Assembly: GCF_019375555.1 (NCBI RefSeq)
Contig: NZ_JAHXDN010000006.1
Location: 124,001-188,000 of the forward strand
Origin: Roseobacter insulae
GTDB lineage: Bacteria > Pseudomonadota > Alphaproteobacteria > Rhodobacterales > Rhodobacteraceae
DNA length: 64,000 bases
Direction: 5' to 3'
A program made the translations under genes and the position numbers. The notes beneath the pieces are model-generated. The model had not been told where the DNA came from. It saw only the letters and a list, made by a program, of their open reading frames with translations, and made no database searches. Shown here piece by piece: positions 7,723 to 16,875 of the stretch (position 1 is its first letter; each line of letters begins with the position of its first letter).

Positions 7723-9668
7723 TCCTTGCGCTTGCTCAGGTAGTCGTCCGTGGTGCGCACCCGCGGACGTTCCTTGCTGGCAAACGGATTGTCGCGGGAG
7801 TGAAACTGGGCCTGGATTCTGCAATTCTCACACATCTGGATCATGCGGACCGCTTCGGGGTTGCCGAACATGGCATGATTCCCGGCCAGTTTCTCCGTGA
7901 TCCGTTCGACCGTTGATTTTGCCCCGAAAAGGGTGCCGCATTCCACGCAGGCGAAGGGTTCTTCCTCGTTCAGTACCTTCTGGGTAAAGGCGGCGTCCGT
8001 CAGGTCAAGCTGCGGCGCAAGGGTGATGGCATCTTCGGGGCAGATGGTGCTGCACAACCCGCACTGCAGGCAGGCGTCTTCCTGAAACCGCAATTGCGGT
8101 TTGTCCGGGTTGTCACCAAGCGCCCCCGAGGGGCACAGCGACACGCAGGACAGGCAGAGCGTGCAAGCATCTTGATCCACGAGAATGGCGCCGTAGGGCG
8201 CCGCAGGGGGCAGGGCGATCACCTCGGCCTCCGGCTGCAACGCCTTTGCGGCAAGGCGTGCAACCTGCCGACGGGATCCCAGTGGCAGGATCGGCGTGTC
8301 GACGCAGCTTGCGGTTGCCGCATCATAAAGCGCATCGCTCAGGGCGTCGGGGTCGGTTACATCCAGTATCGTGATCGCCCGTCGGCCGGCAATCGCCTCT
8401 GCCAGCGCGGCCTCGCCTTCAATGACATCTCTTTCGGTGGTCGGCGCCAGAAGGATCGATACCGAGGCAAATCCGCTGGCCAGCGCCGACAGCATCTCCG
8501 CATGGCCGAACCCGGCCAGCGCGGTGACCGAGAGCGGGATCACATCCGCCGGCAGCCCCCGACCATAGCGGGCAGACAGCGAGATCATCTCGGCCCCGAA
8601 ATCATCGTGCACCATCAGGCGCGGGTCGGCCCCGCCGGCGGTGCGAAACGTGCTGGCAAGGGTGTGAATGCGGGCAAAGAGCGTCGCCACGGGCGGCGCG
8701 TCATAGGTGATCGCGCCGGAGGGGCAGAGTGCTGAACAGGCTCCGCACCCGGCGCAGATCATCGGATCAATGGCCACGTGCTCCCCGGCGGAGGAGATGG
8801 CGCCCGTCGGACAGATGTCGAGGCATTTGGAACAGGCTGGCTGCTCCGCGCGGGAGTGCGCGCACAGGGGTTCCTCAAGCCGGACGTACAGTGGTTTTTC
8901 GAAGGTCCCGATCAGCTGAGATGCCTCCAGAACGGCCTTGGCGACAGCCGGTTGGCTGCCGGGGTCGGCGCGCAGGTAGCCATCGCGTTTTTCATGCGCC
9001 GAGAACAGCGGTGTGCCGCCGCGCAGATCGAGGATGACGTCGCATTCCGTCAGTGCGCCGTCGCGGGCAGGGGTCCATTCCGCGTCGCCGCGTCCCCCTG
9101 CGATGATCTGTTGAAAGCCGTCGAGGCGCAGATTGAACGCACCAAGGCTACCGCTGGCGCGGCTCAGGCTGCCGCTGACCACGTCGAACGGCAGGCCGGG
9201 CGTTGTGTCGAAGGGGGCATCGACCAGCACCGTTACCGCCAGAATATCTGCCAGATCACGTGCGGCGCCTAGCGCAACCTCTTCGGTCCCGAGGATCAGA
9301 CAGGCGCCGTTCGAGACGATATCAACAGACTTTCCGGCGGGGCGAGGCAGCATCGCCTCGGCCACCAGCGCTGCCATTTTCGGGCTGGCCCGATCGGCGT
9401 CGCCGCTCCATCCCGCGCGGTCCCTGAGGTCCACGAAATCCGGCACAGGCGCATCAGTTTCGGCGGCTAAATCCTTGAAGAGGATCGATTCCTGCTGACA
9501 GGCAATAACCGCGTCACCATCCGCGATCATGCTGGCGGTCTGCGCCACCTGTTGACCGCAGGCATGCGTCAAAACCTTTGAGCATGACACGCCCGTGGCC
9601 TGTTGCAGGGTCTCCGGATCAAGTGTCTGGCTGCCAAGGCAATCGCACAGGATCAGTTTTTTCGTCAT
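7716..9668 (-). CDS. Multi-cluster 4Fe-4S ferredoxin-like protein of the formate dehydrogenase locus
   Basis: Starting from the ATG at 9668, which has GGGGGAG in front, this is a 650-aa cytoplasmic protein (MTKKLILCDCLGSQ). Two ferredoxin domains can be read: CSKCLDICPTGA with CAGCGACSALCPSGA in the middle, and CTLCLSCVSLCPSGA with CLQCGLCSTICPEDA later, each able to hold two [4Fe-4S] clusters. A C-terminal pair of CxxC motifs (CVECG and CENCR) could hold zinc or another cluster, and there are further Cys near the N-terminus. Such proteins commonly accompany DUF3305/DUF3306 and formate dehydrogenase genes; a role in electron transfer to or from the enzyme or in its maturation is inferred. It is divergent from DUF3305. 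Confidence 0.85.
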   Translation of the reverse strand: MTKKLILCDCLGSQTLDPETLQQATGVSCSKVLTHACGQQVAQTASMIADGDAVIACQQESILFKDLAAETDAPVPDFVDLRDRAGWSGDADRASPKMAALVAEAMLPRPAGKSVDIVSNGACLILGTEEVALGAARDLADILAVTVLVDAPFDTTPGLPFDVVSGSLSRASGSLGAFNLRLDGFQQIIAGGRGDAEWTPARDGALTECDVILDLRGGTPLFSAHEKRDGYLRADPGSQPAVAKAVLEASQLIGTFEKPLYVRLEEPLCAHSRAEQPACSKCLDICPTGAISSAGEHVAIDPMICAGCGACSALCPSGAITYDAPPVATLFARIHTLASTFRTAGGADPRLMVHDDFGAEMISLSARYGRGLPADVIPLSVTALAGFGHAEMLSALASGFASVSILLAPTTERDVIEGEAALAEAIAGRRAITILDVTDPDALSDALYDAATASCVDTPILPLGSRRQVARLAAKALQPEAEVIALPPAAPYGAILVDQDACTLCLSCVSLCPSGALGDNPDKPQLRFQEDACLQCGLCSTICPEDAITLAPQLDLTDAAFTQKVLNEEEPFACVECGTLFGAKSTVERITEKLAGNHAMFGNPEAVRMIQMCENCRIQAQFHSRDNPFASKERPRVRTTDDYLSKRKDH

Positions 9669-9991
9669 ATCTCCCCCGGGGCCGTGTCGTGGGCGCGTCA
9701 TATTCGTTCCGCGCCACGGCATAGCTATTCAGGAATGTAGCCCTTCGTAAACCGGATTCGATCAAAACGCCCGCGCAATTGCGTGAGCCCCCCCTACAGC
9801 GTCTCGTTTCCACTGCGTTCGGGATAAATGCAAAAACCTCAAAGATTTGTAATTTCAGGCGCTTGGTCACATGCAATGTCACCCCCGCGCTGGCTGGCAC
9901 GCAAATGTGTGCAAATGCATTCAATTTTTTCTAGGATAATGGGGATGTTTTGGTAAGGTGATTTTACCAACAGAGCGCACACGGAGATCCC
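9669..9991. other. Divergent intergenic region in front of the formate dehydrogenase operon
   Basis: No gene is evident in these 323 bases. The stretch from about 9830 to 9970 is much richer in A/T than its surroundings and holds a GCAAATG direct repeat (9901-9907 and 9911-9917) and an inverted repeat at 9950-9970. It should contain the promoters of both the Fe-S protein gene (minus) and the DUF3305 gene (plus). Confidence 0.6.
9950..9970. promoter_or_regulatory. Inverted repeat TTGGTAA-N7-TTACCAA, candidate operator
   Basis: A perfect 7-bp inverted repeat lies 22 bases before the TTG start of the DUF3305 gene, in the AT-rich part of the divergent region. Its position suits a regulator of the formate dehydrogenase operon or a 5' UTR hairpin. 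I cannot assign it to a known regulator. Confidence 0.4.
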
Positions 9992-10567
9992 TTGGGAGTC
10001 GTCTATCCAAATTCGCAGTCTTTAAGATTGGGCGTCGTGCTGCGCCGGATGCCCGGTGCGACGGCGTGGGCCAAGTGGGTCTGGAAGGCGTCATCAGTGC
10101 TGCCGGGCGCGCCGGATGCATCCTGGAAAGTGCTGAGAGAAGAAGGTGATACAACCGAGTATCATGCCAAGACACTTGATCTGTGGCTTTATGTTTCCGA
10201 TGCGGAGGCCTATGCGCATGAGCTTCAGGCGCGCGCCCCGTCGGTCTACGTGGTGATGCGCGAGCCCGCGGCAGAGGATGAGGGTGACGCGCCGCTCAGC
10301 ATTCTGCATGTTACGGTATCGCCCTATGAGGCACAGGACTATTCCGACAGCGGGGAAGAAATTATCGAACGGGTGCCAATGTCACCCGCATTGTTGGCCT
10401 GGGTGACCTCCTTCGTGGATGCGCATTACGTTGAGGAACCGTTTGTCAAACGCCGCCGCGACAAGATGCGCACGGACCGCGCACAGGATGGTATCGGCGA
10501 TGCGCGCATCGCCCAGGCATCAGACGTCTACCGGGCGCCAAGAACGCCAAGGGAGGCTGCGGAATGA
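9992..10567 (+). CDS. DUF3305 domain protein
   Basis: A 191-aa protein whose best start is TTG 9992, preceded by GGAG at a good distance. The body LRLGVVLRRMPGATAWAKWVWKA is typical of DUF3305, a family found beside DUF3306 and formate dehydrogenase genes in proteobacteria. The family's biochemical role is not established. The C-terminus is charged (KRRRDKMRTDRAQDG). The next gene's ATG overlaps its stop, so translation is coupled. Context suggests a function in assembly of the formate dehydrogenase. Confidence 0.82.
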   Translation: MGVVYPNSQSLRLGVVLRRMPGATAWAKWVWKASSVLPGAPDASWKVLREEGDTTEYHAKTLDLWLYVSDAEAYAHELQARAPSVYVVMREPAAEDEGDAPLSILHVTVSPYEAQDYSDSGEEIIERVPMSPALLAWVTSFVDAHYVEEPFVKRRRDKMRTDRAQDGIGDARIAQASDVYRAPRTPREAAE

Positions 10568-11166
10568 CGGCACAGGCTTCTTTCTGGGCGCGCAGGCGTG
10601 CCGGTGCGAAGGCCGAGGCGGAAGCCGAGGCGCGGGCCGAAAGCGCCGCGACAGAGGCCGCGCAGGCGGCTGAACTGGCCGGGAAAGACGACGCGGACGT
10701 GCTCACCGAACTTGGGCTGCCCGATCCTGCGACTTTGCAGGCGGGGGATGATTTCGCGGCCTTCATGGCGCGTGACGTGCCCAGGCATTTGCAGAACAAA
10801 GCGTTGCGCACGTTGTGGCGCAGCAATCCGGTATTGGCCTGTGTCGACGGGCTGAACGAATATGACGACGATTACCGCGCCGCCATGCTGGCAGGTGGGC
10901 CGATAAAGACAGCATATCAGGTCGGCAAAGGCATGTTGTCGCATCTGGAAGAAACCGCCCGGCAGGAAGAAGCCGCGCGGGTCGCTGCCGAGATGGATGA
11001 TGCCGAGGAGGTCGTGCCGGAACCGGAGGATGGTGTCATCGCCCAGCCCGCCGCAGAGCCTGCAGGCGCGCCGCAGGCCGCCCTGTCGTATAGCGCCGAA
11101 GAAGAAACCCCGGCAGAACAGGCCCCGCGCCGCATGCGCTTTCGGTTCGAGGAGGCGTCGGTATGA
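10564..11166 (+). CDS. DUF3306 domain protein
   Basis: A 200-aa cytoplasmic protein beginning MTAQASFWARRRAG and followed by a long Ala/Glu-rich helix. The conserved DUF3306 region includes LGLPDPATLQAGDDFAAFM, then PRHLQNKALRTLWRSNP. The C-terminal third is acidic and probably disordered, closing with a basic RRMRFRFEEASV. It overlaps DUF3305 upstream and the TorD-like gene downstream by four bases each. Family function is unknown, but it consistently travels with formate dehydrogenase genes. Confidence 0.82.
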   Translation: MTAQASFWARRRAGAKAEAEAEARAESAATEAAQAAELAGKDDADVLTELGLPDPATLQAGDDFAAFMARDVPRHLQNKALRTLWRSNPVLACVDGLNEYDDDYRAAMLAGGPIKTAYQVGKGMLSHLEETARQEEAARVAAEMDDAEEVVPEPEDGVIAQPAAEPAGAPQAALSYSAEEETPAEQAPRRMRFRFEEASV

Positions 11167-11771
11167 GTGCCGCGATGGATGTCCTGGATGTAGCCCCCGA
11201 AGACCGCCTGCGTGCAGACCTCTACAACTTCCTCGGACTGGCGCTTGCGCGGCCGGCGGATCAGATGCTGCTGGACCAGATGTCGGAGCTTTCGGGGGAT
11301 GACAGCGCGATGGGTCAGGCGGTGGCCGGTCTGGCGCGGGTTGCCAAAGCCAGCACTCCCAAGGGGGTTGAGCGTGAATTTAACGCATTGTTTATTGGTC
11401 TGGGTCGTGGCGAGCTGCTGCCCTATGCCAGCTACTACCTGACCGGCTTCCTGAACGAAAAGCCGCTGGCGCGACTGCGCAAGGATATGGGCGCGCACCA
11501 GATTACCCGCGCAGAGAACGTGTTCGAGCCCGAAGACAGCATGGCCTCATTGATGGAGATCATGGGCGGCATGATTGTGGGGCGCTTTGGCCAGCCTGCA
11601 CCGCTCGACAGGCAGCGCATGTTTTTCAACAACCACATTGCCCCATGGGCGACGCATTTTTACTCGGATCTGGAAGCCGCAAACGCCTCGATCCTCTATG
11701 CGTCGATCGGCTCGCTGGGGCGGGAATTCATGTCGATAGAGAAAGAAGCATTCAGATTGACGGCAGTCTGA
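11163..11771 (+). CDS. TorD/DmsD-family molecular chaperone for formate dehydrogenase
   Basis: A 202-aa all-helical protein of the TorD family. The start MSAAMDVLDVAPEDRLRADL leads into LYNFLGLALARPAD, then FNALFIGLGRGELLPYASYY and the family signature region ending FFNNHIAPWATHFYSDL. Such chaperones bind the Tat signal of a molybdoenzyme and hold it until the cofactor is inserted. The likely client is the Tat-targeted alpha subunit encoded at 12116-14998. Its ATG overlaps the DUF3306 stop, placing it in the same operon. Confidence 0.88.
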   Translation: MSAAMDVLDVAPEDRLRADLYNFLGLALARPADQMLLDQMSELSGDDSAMGQAVAGLARVAKASTPKGVEREFNALFIGLGRGELLPYASYYLTGFLNEKPLARLRKDMGAHQITRAENVFEPEDSMASLMEIMGGMIVGRFGQPAPLDRQRMFFNNHIAPWATHFYSDLEAANASILYASIGSLGREFMSIEKEAFRLTAV

Positions 11772-11824
11772 TCTGCCACAAAGGGCGAGACGCCGTCCAG
11801 GACAAGACGAAAGGGAGAAGACAC

Positions 11825-12016
11825 ATGGCAAAGACTTCAGAGGGCGACACAAATCGCCGGGATTTTCTGAAACTCGCGGGCACCGCCGCGCCGGCGGCGG
11901 TAGCTGCGGTCGCGGCGGGCACCGGAACGGCGGAGGCGTCGCCGGTCGATCTCACCTCGGACAAGATGCAGGATACGGCACATACGCGTGCCTATCTGGA
12001 CAGCACGCGATTCTGA
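11825..12016 (+). CDS. Short Tat-signal protein of the formate dehydrogenase region
   Basis: A 63-aa protein starting at ATG 11825 with GGGAG upstream. It carries a twin-arginine signal (NRRDFLKLAGTAAPAAVAA) followed by only about 30 residues (SPVDLTSDKMQDTAHTRAYL). Small proteins of this type sit directly before the formate dehydrogenase alpha gene in many proteobacteria and have been named formate dehydrogenase region Tat targets. Its function is not known to me; it could help export or anchor the enzyme. It is separated from the alpha gene by 99 bases. Confidence 0.8.
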   Translation: MAKTSEGDTNRRDFLKLAGTAAPAAVAAVAAGTGTAEASPVDLTSDKMQDTAHTRAYLDSTRF

Positions 12017-12115
12017 ACGCTGTCAGCGCGCGCCGCGCGACAGTGGCGCGTTTTCCAACGGTTCAGGATCATCAATACACCTAGCCACCTTATCGGGGCA
12101 GCAAGGGAGGGAAAA

Positions 12116-14998
12116 ATGCTTAGGAAAAAGACCAACGGGGTCACACAGCGTGCAGGACGGACGAACATCCTGACGGACGTGGCCGAGAAATCAGTGGACC
12201 GCCGCGCGTTTCTGCGTGGATCAGGTCTCGCGATCGGGGGATTGGCCGCCATCTCCGCCACCGGCGGATCGGTCACGCAGGCCTCTGCCCAGTCCGCGGT
12301 AAACGGCGCTGTGCAGACAATCAAATCCGTGTGTACGCACTGCTCGGTGGGCTGCACGGTCATCGCGGAAGTTGCGAACGGCGTGTGGACCGGGCAGGAG
12401 CCCGGCTGGGACAGCCCCTTCAACCTCGGCGCCCATTGCGCCAAGGGAGCGGCGGTGCGCGAACATGCCCATGGCGAGCGTCGCCTCAAGTACCCGATGA
12501 AGAAAGAGGGCGGGGAGTGGAAACGCATCAGCTGGGAGCAGGCGATCAACGAGATCGGCGACGGCATGATGAAAATCCGCGAGGAAAGCGGCCCGGATTC
12601 GGTCTACTGGCTCGGATCGGCCAAGCATAATAACGAACAGGCCTATCTGTTCCGCAAATTTGCCGCCTACTGGGGCACCAACAACGTCGATCACCAGGCG
12701 CGGATCTGCCACTCCACCACGGTGGCCGGTGTGGCGAATACATGGGGCTACGGCGCCATGACCAACAGCTACAATGACATCCATAATTCCAAGGCGATCT
12801 TCCTGATCGGCGGCAACCCGGCAGAAGCACACCCTGTCTCGCTGCTGCACATCCTGAAAGCGAAGGAGCAGAACAACGCGCCGATGATCGTCTGCGATCC
12901 GCGTTTCACACGCACGGCGGCCCATGCGGACGAATACGTCCGCTTCCGTCCCGGGACGGACGTGGCGCTCGTCTGGGGTATCCTCTGGCACATCTTCGAC
13001 AACGAGTGGGAGGACAAGGAGTTCATCCGCACCCGTGTCTGGGGTATGGACCAGATCAAGGAAGAAGTCGCCCGCTGGACGCCTGAAGAGGTTGAGCGCG
13101 TCACCGGCGCGCCCGGCAGCCAGCTCAAGCGCGTGGCGCGGACGCTGGCCAACAACCGTCCCGGCACCGTGATCTGGTGCATGGGTGGCACCCAGCACAC
13201 CAACGGCAACAACAACACACGCGCCTATTGCGTGCTGCAGCTGGCGCTTGGCAACATGGGTACATCCGGCGGCGGTACCAATATCTTCCGCGGCCATGAC
13301 AACGTACAGGGCGCCACCGACCTTGGGGTGCTGGCCAACACGCTGCCGGGGTACTACGGGCTTTCCGATGGATCCTGGGCGCATTGGGCGCGGGTCTGGG
13401 AAGAAGACCTCGACTGGCTCAAGGGCCGCTTCTCGGATGCCGAGTTCGACGGCAAGAAGATGATGAACCAGACCGGTATCCCGGTGTCGCGCTGGATTGA
13501 CGGCGTTCTGGAGGATGCCGAAAACATCGATCAGCCGGACAATACCCGCGCCATGGTACTCTGGGGCCATGCGCCGAACTCGCAGACCCGTCAGAAAGAA
13601 ATGAAGACGGCGATGGAGAAGCTGGATCTGATGGTGGTTGTCGACCCCTATCCGACCGTTTCTGCCGTGTTGCAGGACCGTGATGACGGGGTTTACCTGC
13701 TGCCGGCCTGTACCCAATTCGAGACACGCGGCTCTGTCACGGCGTCCAACCGGTCGCTGCAGTGGCGCGACAAGGTGGTGGAGCCGCTGTTTGAATCGCT
13801 GCCCGATCACACGATCATCTCGATGTTCGCCAAGAAGTTCGGTTTCCATGACAAGATCTTCCGCAATATCGCGATGGAGGGCGAAGAGCCGGTGATCGAG
13901 GACATCACCCGCGAGTTCAATCGCGGCATGTGGACAATCGGTTACACCGGCCAGTCGCCAGAACGTCTGAAGATGCACATGGCGAACCAGCACACCTTCG
14001 ACCGCACCACGCTGCAGGCCGTTGGCGGCCCCGCGGATGGCGACTATTACGGTCTGCCATGGCCAAGCTGGGGCACGGCGGAGATGAACCACCCCGGAAC
14101 ACCGAACCTGTATGATATGAGCAAACCGGTGGCCGAAGGAGGCTTGACCTTCCGGGCGCGCTTTGGCGTGGAGCGGGATGGCGATAACCTGCTGGCCGAA
14201 GGGGTCGCGTCGGCTGGATCGGAAATTCAGGACGGATATCCTGAATTCACGATGCAGATGCTGATGGACCTTGGCTGGGATGGCGATCTGACAGCGGATG
14301 AACGTGCCGCTATTGATGCGGTGGCCGGGCCCAAGACCAACTGGAAAACCGACCTGTCGGGCGGTATCCAGCGGGTGGCGATTGCCCATGGCTGTGCGCC
14401 CTTCGGTAACGCCAAGGCCCGCGCCGTGGTCTGGACCTTCCCAGACCCGGTACCGGTGCACCGCGAACCGCTCTATACCAACCGCCGCGATCTCGTGGCC
14501 GACTATCCGACCTACGAAGACAAGAAGTTCTGGCGCCTGCCGACGATGTACAAGTCGATCCAGGAAAACGACTTCTCGGAGGAGTATCCGCTCATTCTGA
14601 CATCCGGACGTCTGGTCGAATATGAAGGCGGCGGCGACGAGTCACGCTCGAACCCGTGGCTGGCGGAACTGCAACAGGACATGTTTGTCGAAGTGAACAC
14701 CCGCGATGCCAACAATCTTGGCATCCGCGATGGCGAACAGGTCTGGGTCGAAGGTCCCGAAGGCGGCAAGGTCAAGGTCATGGCCATGGTCACCGAGCGG
14801 GTTGCCTCCGGTGTTGCCTTCATGCCCTTCCACTTCGGCGGGCATCTCGAAGGGGTCGATCTGAGGGACAAGTATCCCGAAGGAGCAGACCCATATGTTC
14901 TGGGGGAGGCGTCGAACACGGCGCAGACCTATGGCTATGACAGCGTAACACAGATGCAAGAGACGAAATCGACGCTCTGCAAAATCTGGGCAGCATAA
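12116..14998 (+). CDS. fdhA: Formate dehydrogenase alpha (catalytic, molybdopterin) subunit
   Basis: A 960-aa molybdopterin oxidoreductase that oxidises formate to CO2. A Tat signal (DRRAFLRGSG, Arg29-Arg30) sends the folded enzyme to the periplasm. The N-terminal [4Fe-4S] ligands are Cys73, Cys76, Cys80 and Cys108. The metal ligand position is Cys198 in ARICHSTT (TGC at 12707), so this is a Cys enzyme and not a selenoprotein. The bis-MGD-binding regions follow (GGNPAEAHPVS, GGTQHTNGNNNTRAY) and a C-terminal dinucleotide-binding domain (LILTSGRLVEYEGGG). It is followed 14 bases later by the beta subunit. Mo or W as metal cannot be decided from sequence; the TupA-like gene nearby makes W possible. 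Confidence 0.95.
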   Translation: MLRKKTNGVTQRAGRTNILTDVAEKSVDRRAFLRGSGLAIGGLAAISATGGSVTQASAQSAVNGAVQTIKSVCTHCSVGCTVIAEVANGVWTGQEPGWDSPFNLGAHCAKGAAVREHAHGERRLKYPMKKEGGEWKRISWEQAINEIGDGMMKIREESGPDSVYWLGSAKHNNEQAYLFRKFAAYWGTNNVDHQARICHSTTVAGVANTWGYGAMTNSYNDIHNSKAIFLIGGNPAEAHPVSLLHILKAKEQNNAPMIVCDPRFTRTAAHADEYVRFRPGTDVALVWGILWHIFDNEWEDKEFIRTRVWGMDQIKEEVARWTPEEVERVTGAPGSQLKRVARTLANNRPGTVIWCMGGTQHTNGNNNTRAYCVLQLALGNMGTSGGGTNIFRGHDNVQGATDLGVLANTLPGYYGLSDGSWAHWARVWEEDLDWLKGRFSDAEFDGKKMMNQTGIPVSRWIDGVLEDAENIDQPDNTRAMVLWGHAPNSQTRQKEMKTAMEKLDLMVVVDPYPTVSAVLQDRDDGVYLLPACTQFETRGSVTASNRSLQWRDKVVEPLFESLPDHTIISMFAKKFGFHDKIFRNIAMEGEEPVIEDITREFNRGMWTIGYTGQSPERLKMHMANQHTFDRTTLQAVGGPADGDYYGLPWPSWGTAEMNHPGTPNLYDMSKPVAEGGLTFRARFGVERDGDNLLAEGVASAGSEIQDGYPEFTMQMLMDLGWDGDLTADERAAIDAVAGPKTNWKTDLSGGIQRVAIAHGCAPFGNAKARAVVWTFPDPVPVHREPLYTNRRDLVADYPTYEDKKFWRLPTMYKSIQENDFSEEYPLILTSGRLVEYEGGGDESRSNPWLAELQQDMFVEVNTRDANNLGIRDGEQVWVEGPEGGKVKVMAMVTERVASGVAFMPFHFGGHLEGVDLRDKYPEGADPYVLGEASNTAQTYGYDSVTQMQETKSTLCKIWAA

Positions 14999-15012
14999 GG
15001 GGAGTATGAAAA

Positions 15013-15609
15013 ATGGCCGCTAGAGCAAAATTTCTCGTCGACGCTGAACGCTGCATCGAATGCAACGCCTGCGTCACAGCCTGTAAAAACGAACATGAAG
15101 TGCCGTGGGGCATCAACCGCCGGAAGGTCGTCACCATCAACGACGGCTCGCCCGGGGAACGGTCGATTTCCGTGGCCTGCATGCACTGTTCGGACGCGCC
15201 CTGCATGGCCGTCTGTCCGGTGGACTGCTTCTACCAGAACGAAGAAGGCGTCGTTCTGCACTCCAAAGACCTCTGCATCGGCTGCGGATACTGCTTTTAT
15301 GCATGCCCCTTCGGCGCGCCGCAGTTCCCGCAGGCTGGCAACTTCGGGTCCCGTGGCAAGATGGACAAATGTACCTTCTGCGCCGGGGGACCGGAAGAAA
15401 ACAACTCCACCGCGGAATTCGCCAAATACGGTCGCAACCGCATCGCGGAGGGTAAATTGCCGATCTGCGCGGAGATGTGCGCAACCAAGGCACTGCTGGC
15501 GGGTGACGGCGACGTTGTCTCCAGCATCTACCGCGAACGCGTGGTGGCCCGTGGCTTTGGCTCCGGTGCGTGGGGGTGGGGCACTGCCTACGATCAGAAA
15601 GGGGGCTGA
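15013..15609 (+). CDS. fdhB: Formate dehydrogenase beta (4Fe-4S) subunit
   Basis: A 198-aa iron-sulfur protein that carries electrons from the alpha subunit to the membrane cytochrome. Four Cys groups can be read: CIECNACVTACKNEHEVPWG, CMHCSDAPCMAVCP, CIGCGYCFYACPFGAPQ, and CTFC with CAEMCATKAL, enough for four [4Fe-4S] clusters in the FdnH/FDH3 pattern. There is no signal peptide, so it is expected to be exported together with the Tat-targeted alpha subunit. A GGGGAG ribosome binding site precedes the ATG, just after the alpha stop. It has no C-terminal membrane anchor, unlike FdnH of E. coli. Confidence 0.95.
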   Translation: MAARAKFLVDAERCIECNACVTACKNEHEVPWGINRRKVVTINDGSPGERSISVACMHCSDAPCMAVCPVDCFYQNEEGVVLHSKDLCIGCGYCFYACPFGAPQFPQAGNFGSRGKMDKCTFCAGGPEENNSTAEFAKYGRNRIAEGKLPICAEMCATKALLAGDGDVVSSIYRERVVARGFGSGAWGWGTAYDQKGG

Positions 15610-15641
15610 CCGCCGCCCCTAGCCTTACTTGACATTCCTCT

Positions 15642-15665
15642 GGGGCGGCTCAATCGGGCCGCCCC
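15642..15665 (+). terminator. Strong hairpin between the beta and gamma subunit genes
   Basis: GGGGCGGC (15642-15649) pairs perfectly with GCCGCCCC (15658-15665) around an 8-base loop. There is no T-run. It lies between genes of one operon and may protect mRNA or reduce gamma-subunit expression and need not be a full stop. Confidence 0.45.
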
Positions 15666-15693
15666 GGGTGTCTCAGCCAAACAGGATATCCCC

Positions 15694-16875
15694 ATGCTCC
15701 GTTTTCTGTGTCTCCTGGTGTTTTCCATGACCTTTTCGGTCTCCGTGCAGGCGCAGGAGGTGGCGCCAGTTGATCGCAGCGCCACGGGCGGTGCGCAAAC
15801 GCTTGAAGACATCATGAAACGTCAGGAGGGCCTGAAGGTCGATGACAGTTTTCGCAGCGGCGTGACCGGAAACCCGGAGAATGCCGCCCCGATCAGTGGG
15901 CAGCTTGGAACGCTCGGAGGGGCATCTGATCCGGATTTGTGGCGCGCTTACCGCTACAACTCCGCCGCCATCACGACGCAGGCGCGCGGGCCGGCGGCGG
16001 ATGTGCTGATTCAGGATGGCGGCATGTGGTGGCTGGAATTCCGCCAGGGACCACTGCTCAAGTATGGCAGCTGGTTGCTTGGCGGCATGGTGCTGCTGCT
16101 GGCGGTTTTTTACCTGATCCGCGGACGTATTCGCATTGATGGGGAAAAGACCGGCCAGACAATTTTGCGGTTCAATTCCGTGGAACGCTTTGCGCATTGG
16201 CTATTGGCCGGATCGTTCATCCTGCTGGGGATCACCGGGCTGATCACGCTTGCGGGACGGAAAGTGCTGATCCCGGCCTTCGGTCACGAAGCCTTCGCGA
16301 CGCTGGCGGTGGCCTCGAAATGGGTCCACAACAACGTGTCCTGGGCTTTCATGCTGGCGCTTGTTCTGGTGTTCGTCTTCTGGGTAATCCACAACCTGCC
16401 TGACCGGACCGATATCAACTGGATCCTGAAGGGGGGCGGCATTTTCGGGCACGGCCACCCGCCGGCCAAGAAATTCAACGCCGGGCAAAAGCTGATATTC
16501 TGGTCGGTGATTGTGCTCGGGGCATCGATCTCCGCCTCCGGTCTGTCGCTGCTATTCCCGTTCGAGTTGCCGATGTTCGCCGTCACCTTCGAGAAGCTCA
16601 ATGCCCTGGGGCTGCCGCAATTGCTGGGTCTGGGGGAATTGACGACAACCCTCGCCCCGCATGAGGAGATGCAATATGCGCAGCTCTGGCACGCCATTGT
16701 CAGCTTCGTGCTGATGGCGATCATCATCGCGCATATCTACATCGGTTCCGTCGGCATGGAAGGCGCATATGACGCCATGGGCAAGGGCGAGGTCGAATTG
16801 CAATGGGCGCGTGAACACCACAGCATCTGGACGGCCGAAGTCGAAGAGAAGAAATCCCAGGCGGGCTCGACATGA
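15694..16875 (+). CDS. fdhC: Formate dehydrogenase gamma (cytochrome b) subunit
   Basis: A 393-aa membrane protein: Sec signal peptide (MLRFLCLLVFSMTFSVSVQA), a periplasmic segment of about 110 residues, one hydrophobic helix (YGSWLLGGMVLLLAVFYLI) and then the four-helix cytochrome b core. Likely haem and quinone site residues include His in VERFAHWLLAGSF, KWVHNNVSW and HAIVSFVLMAIIIAHIYIG. It anchors the enzyme in the inner membrane and passes electrons to the quinone pool. The long N-terminal periplasmic extension is typical of this alphaproteobacterial type and absent from E. coli FdnI. The next small gene overlaps its stop. Confidence 0.93.
   Translation: MLRFLCLLVFSMTFSVSVQAQEVAPVDRSATGGAQTLEDIMKRQEGLKVDDSFRSGVTGNPENAAPISGQLGTLGGASDPDLWRAYRYNSAAITTQARGPAADVLIQDGGMWWLEFRQGPLLKYGSWLLGGMVLLLAVFYLIRGRIRIDGEKTGQTILRFNSVERFAHWLLAGSFILLGITGLITLAGRKVLIPAFGHEAFATLAVASKWVHNNVSWAFMLALVLVFVFWVIHNLPDRTDINWILKGGGIFGHGHPPAKKFNAGQKLIFWSVIVLGASISASGLSLLFPFELPMFAVTFEKLNALGLPQLLGLGELTTTLAPHEEMQYAQLWHAIVSFVLMAIIIAHIYIGSVGMEGAYDAMGKGEVELQWAREHHSIWTAEVEEKKSQAGST

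Noticed and set aside
12707-12709. Selenocysteine codon in the formate dehydrogenase alpha gene
   Set aside because: The metal-ligand position is TGC (Cys198), so no recoding is needed.
12221-14461. 746-codon open frame on the minus strand opposite the formate dehydrogenase alpha gene
   Set aside because: It is antisense to a well-conserved gene, has no recognisable domain, and its His/Arg-rich composition is typical of a shadow frame in high-GC DNA.
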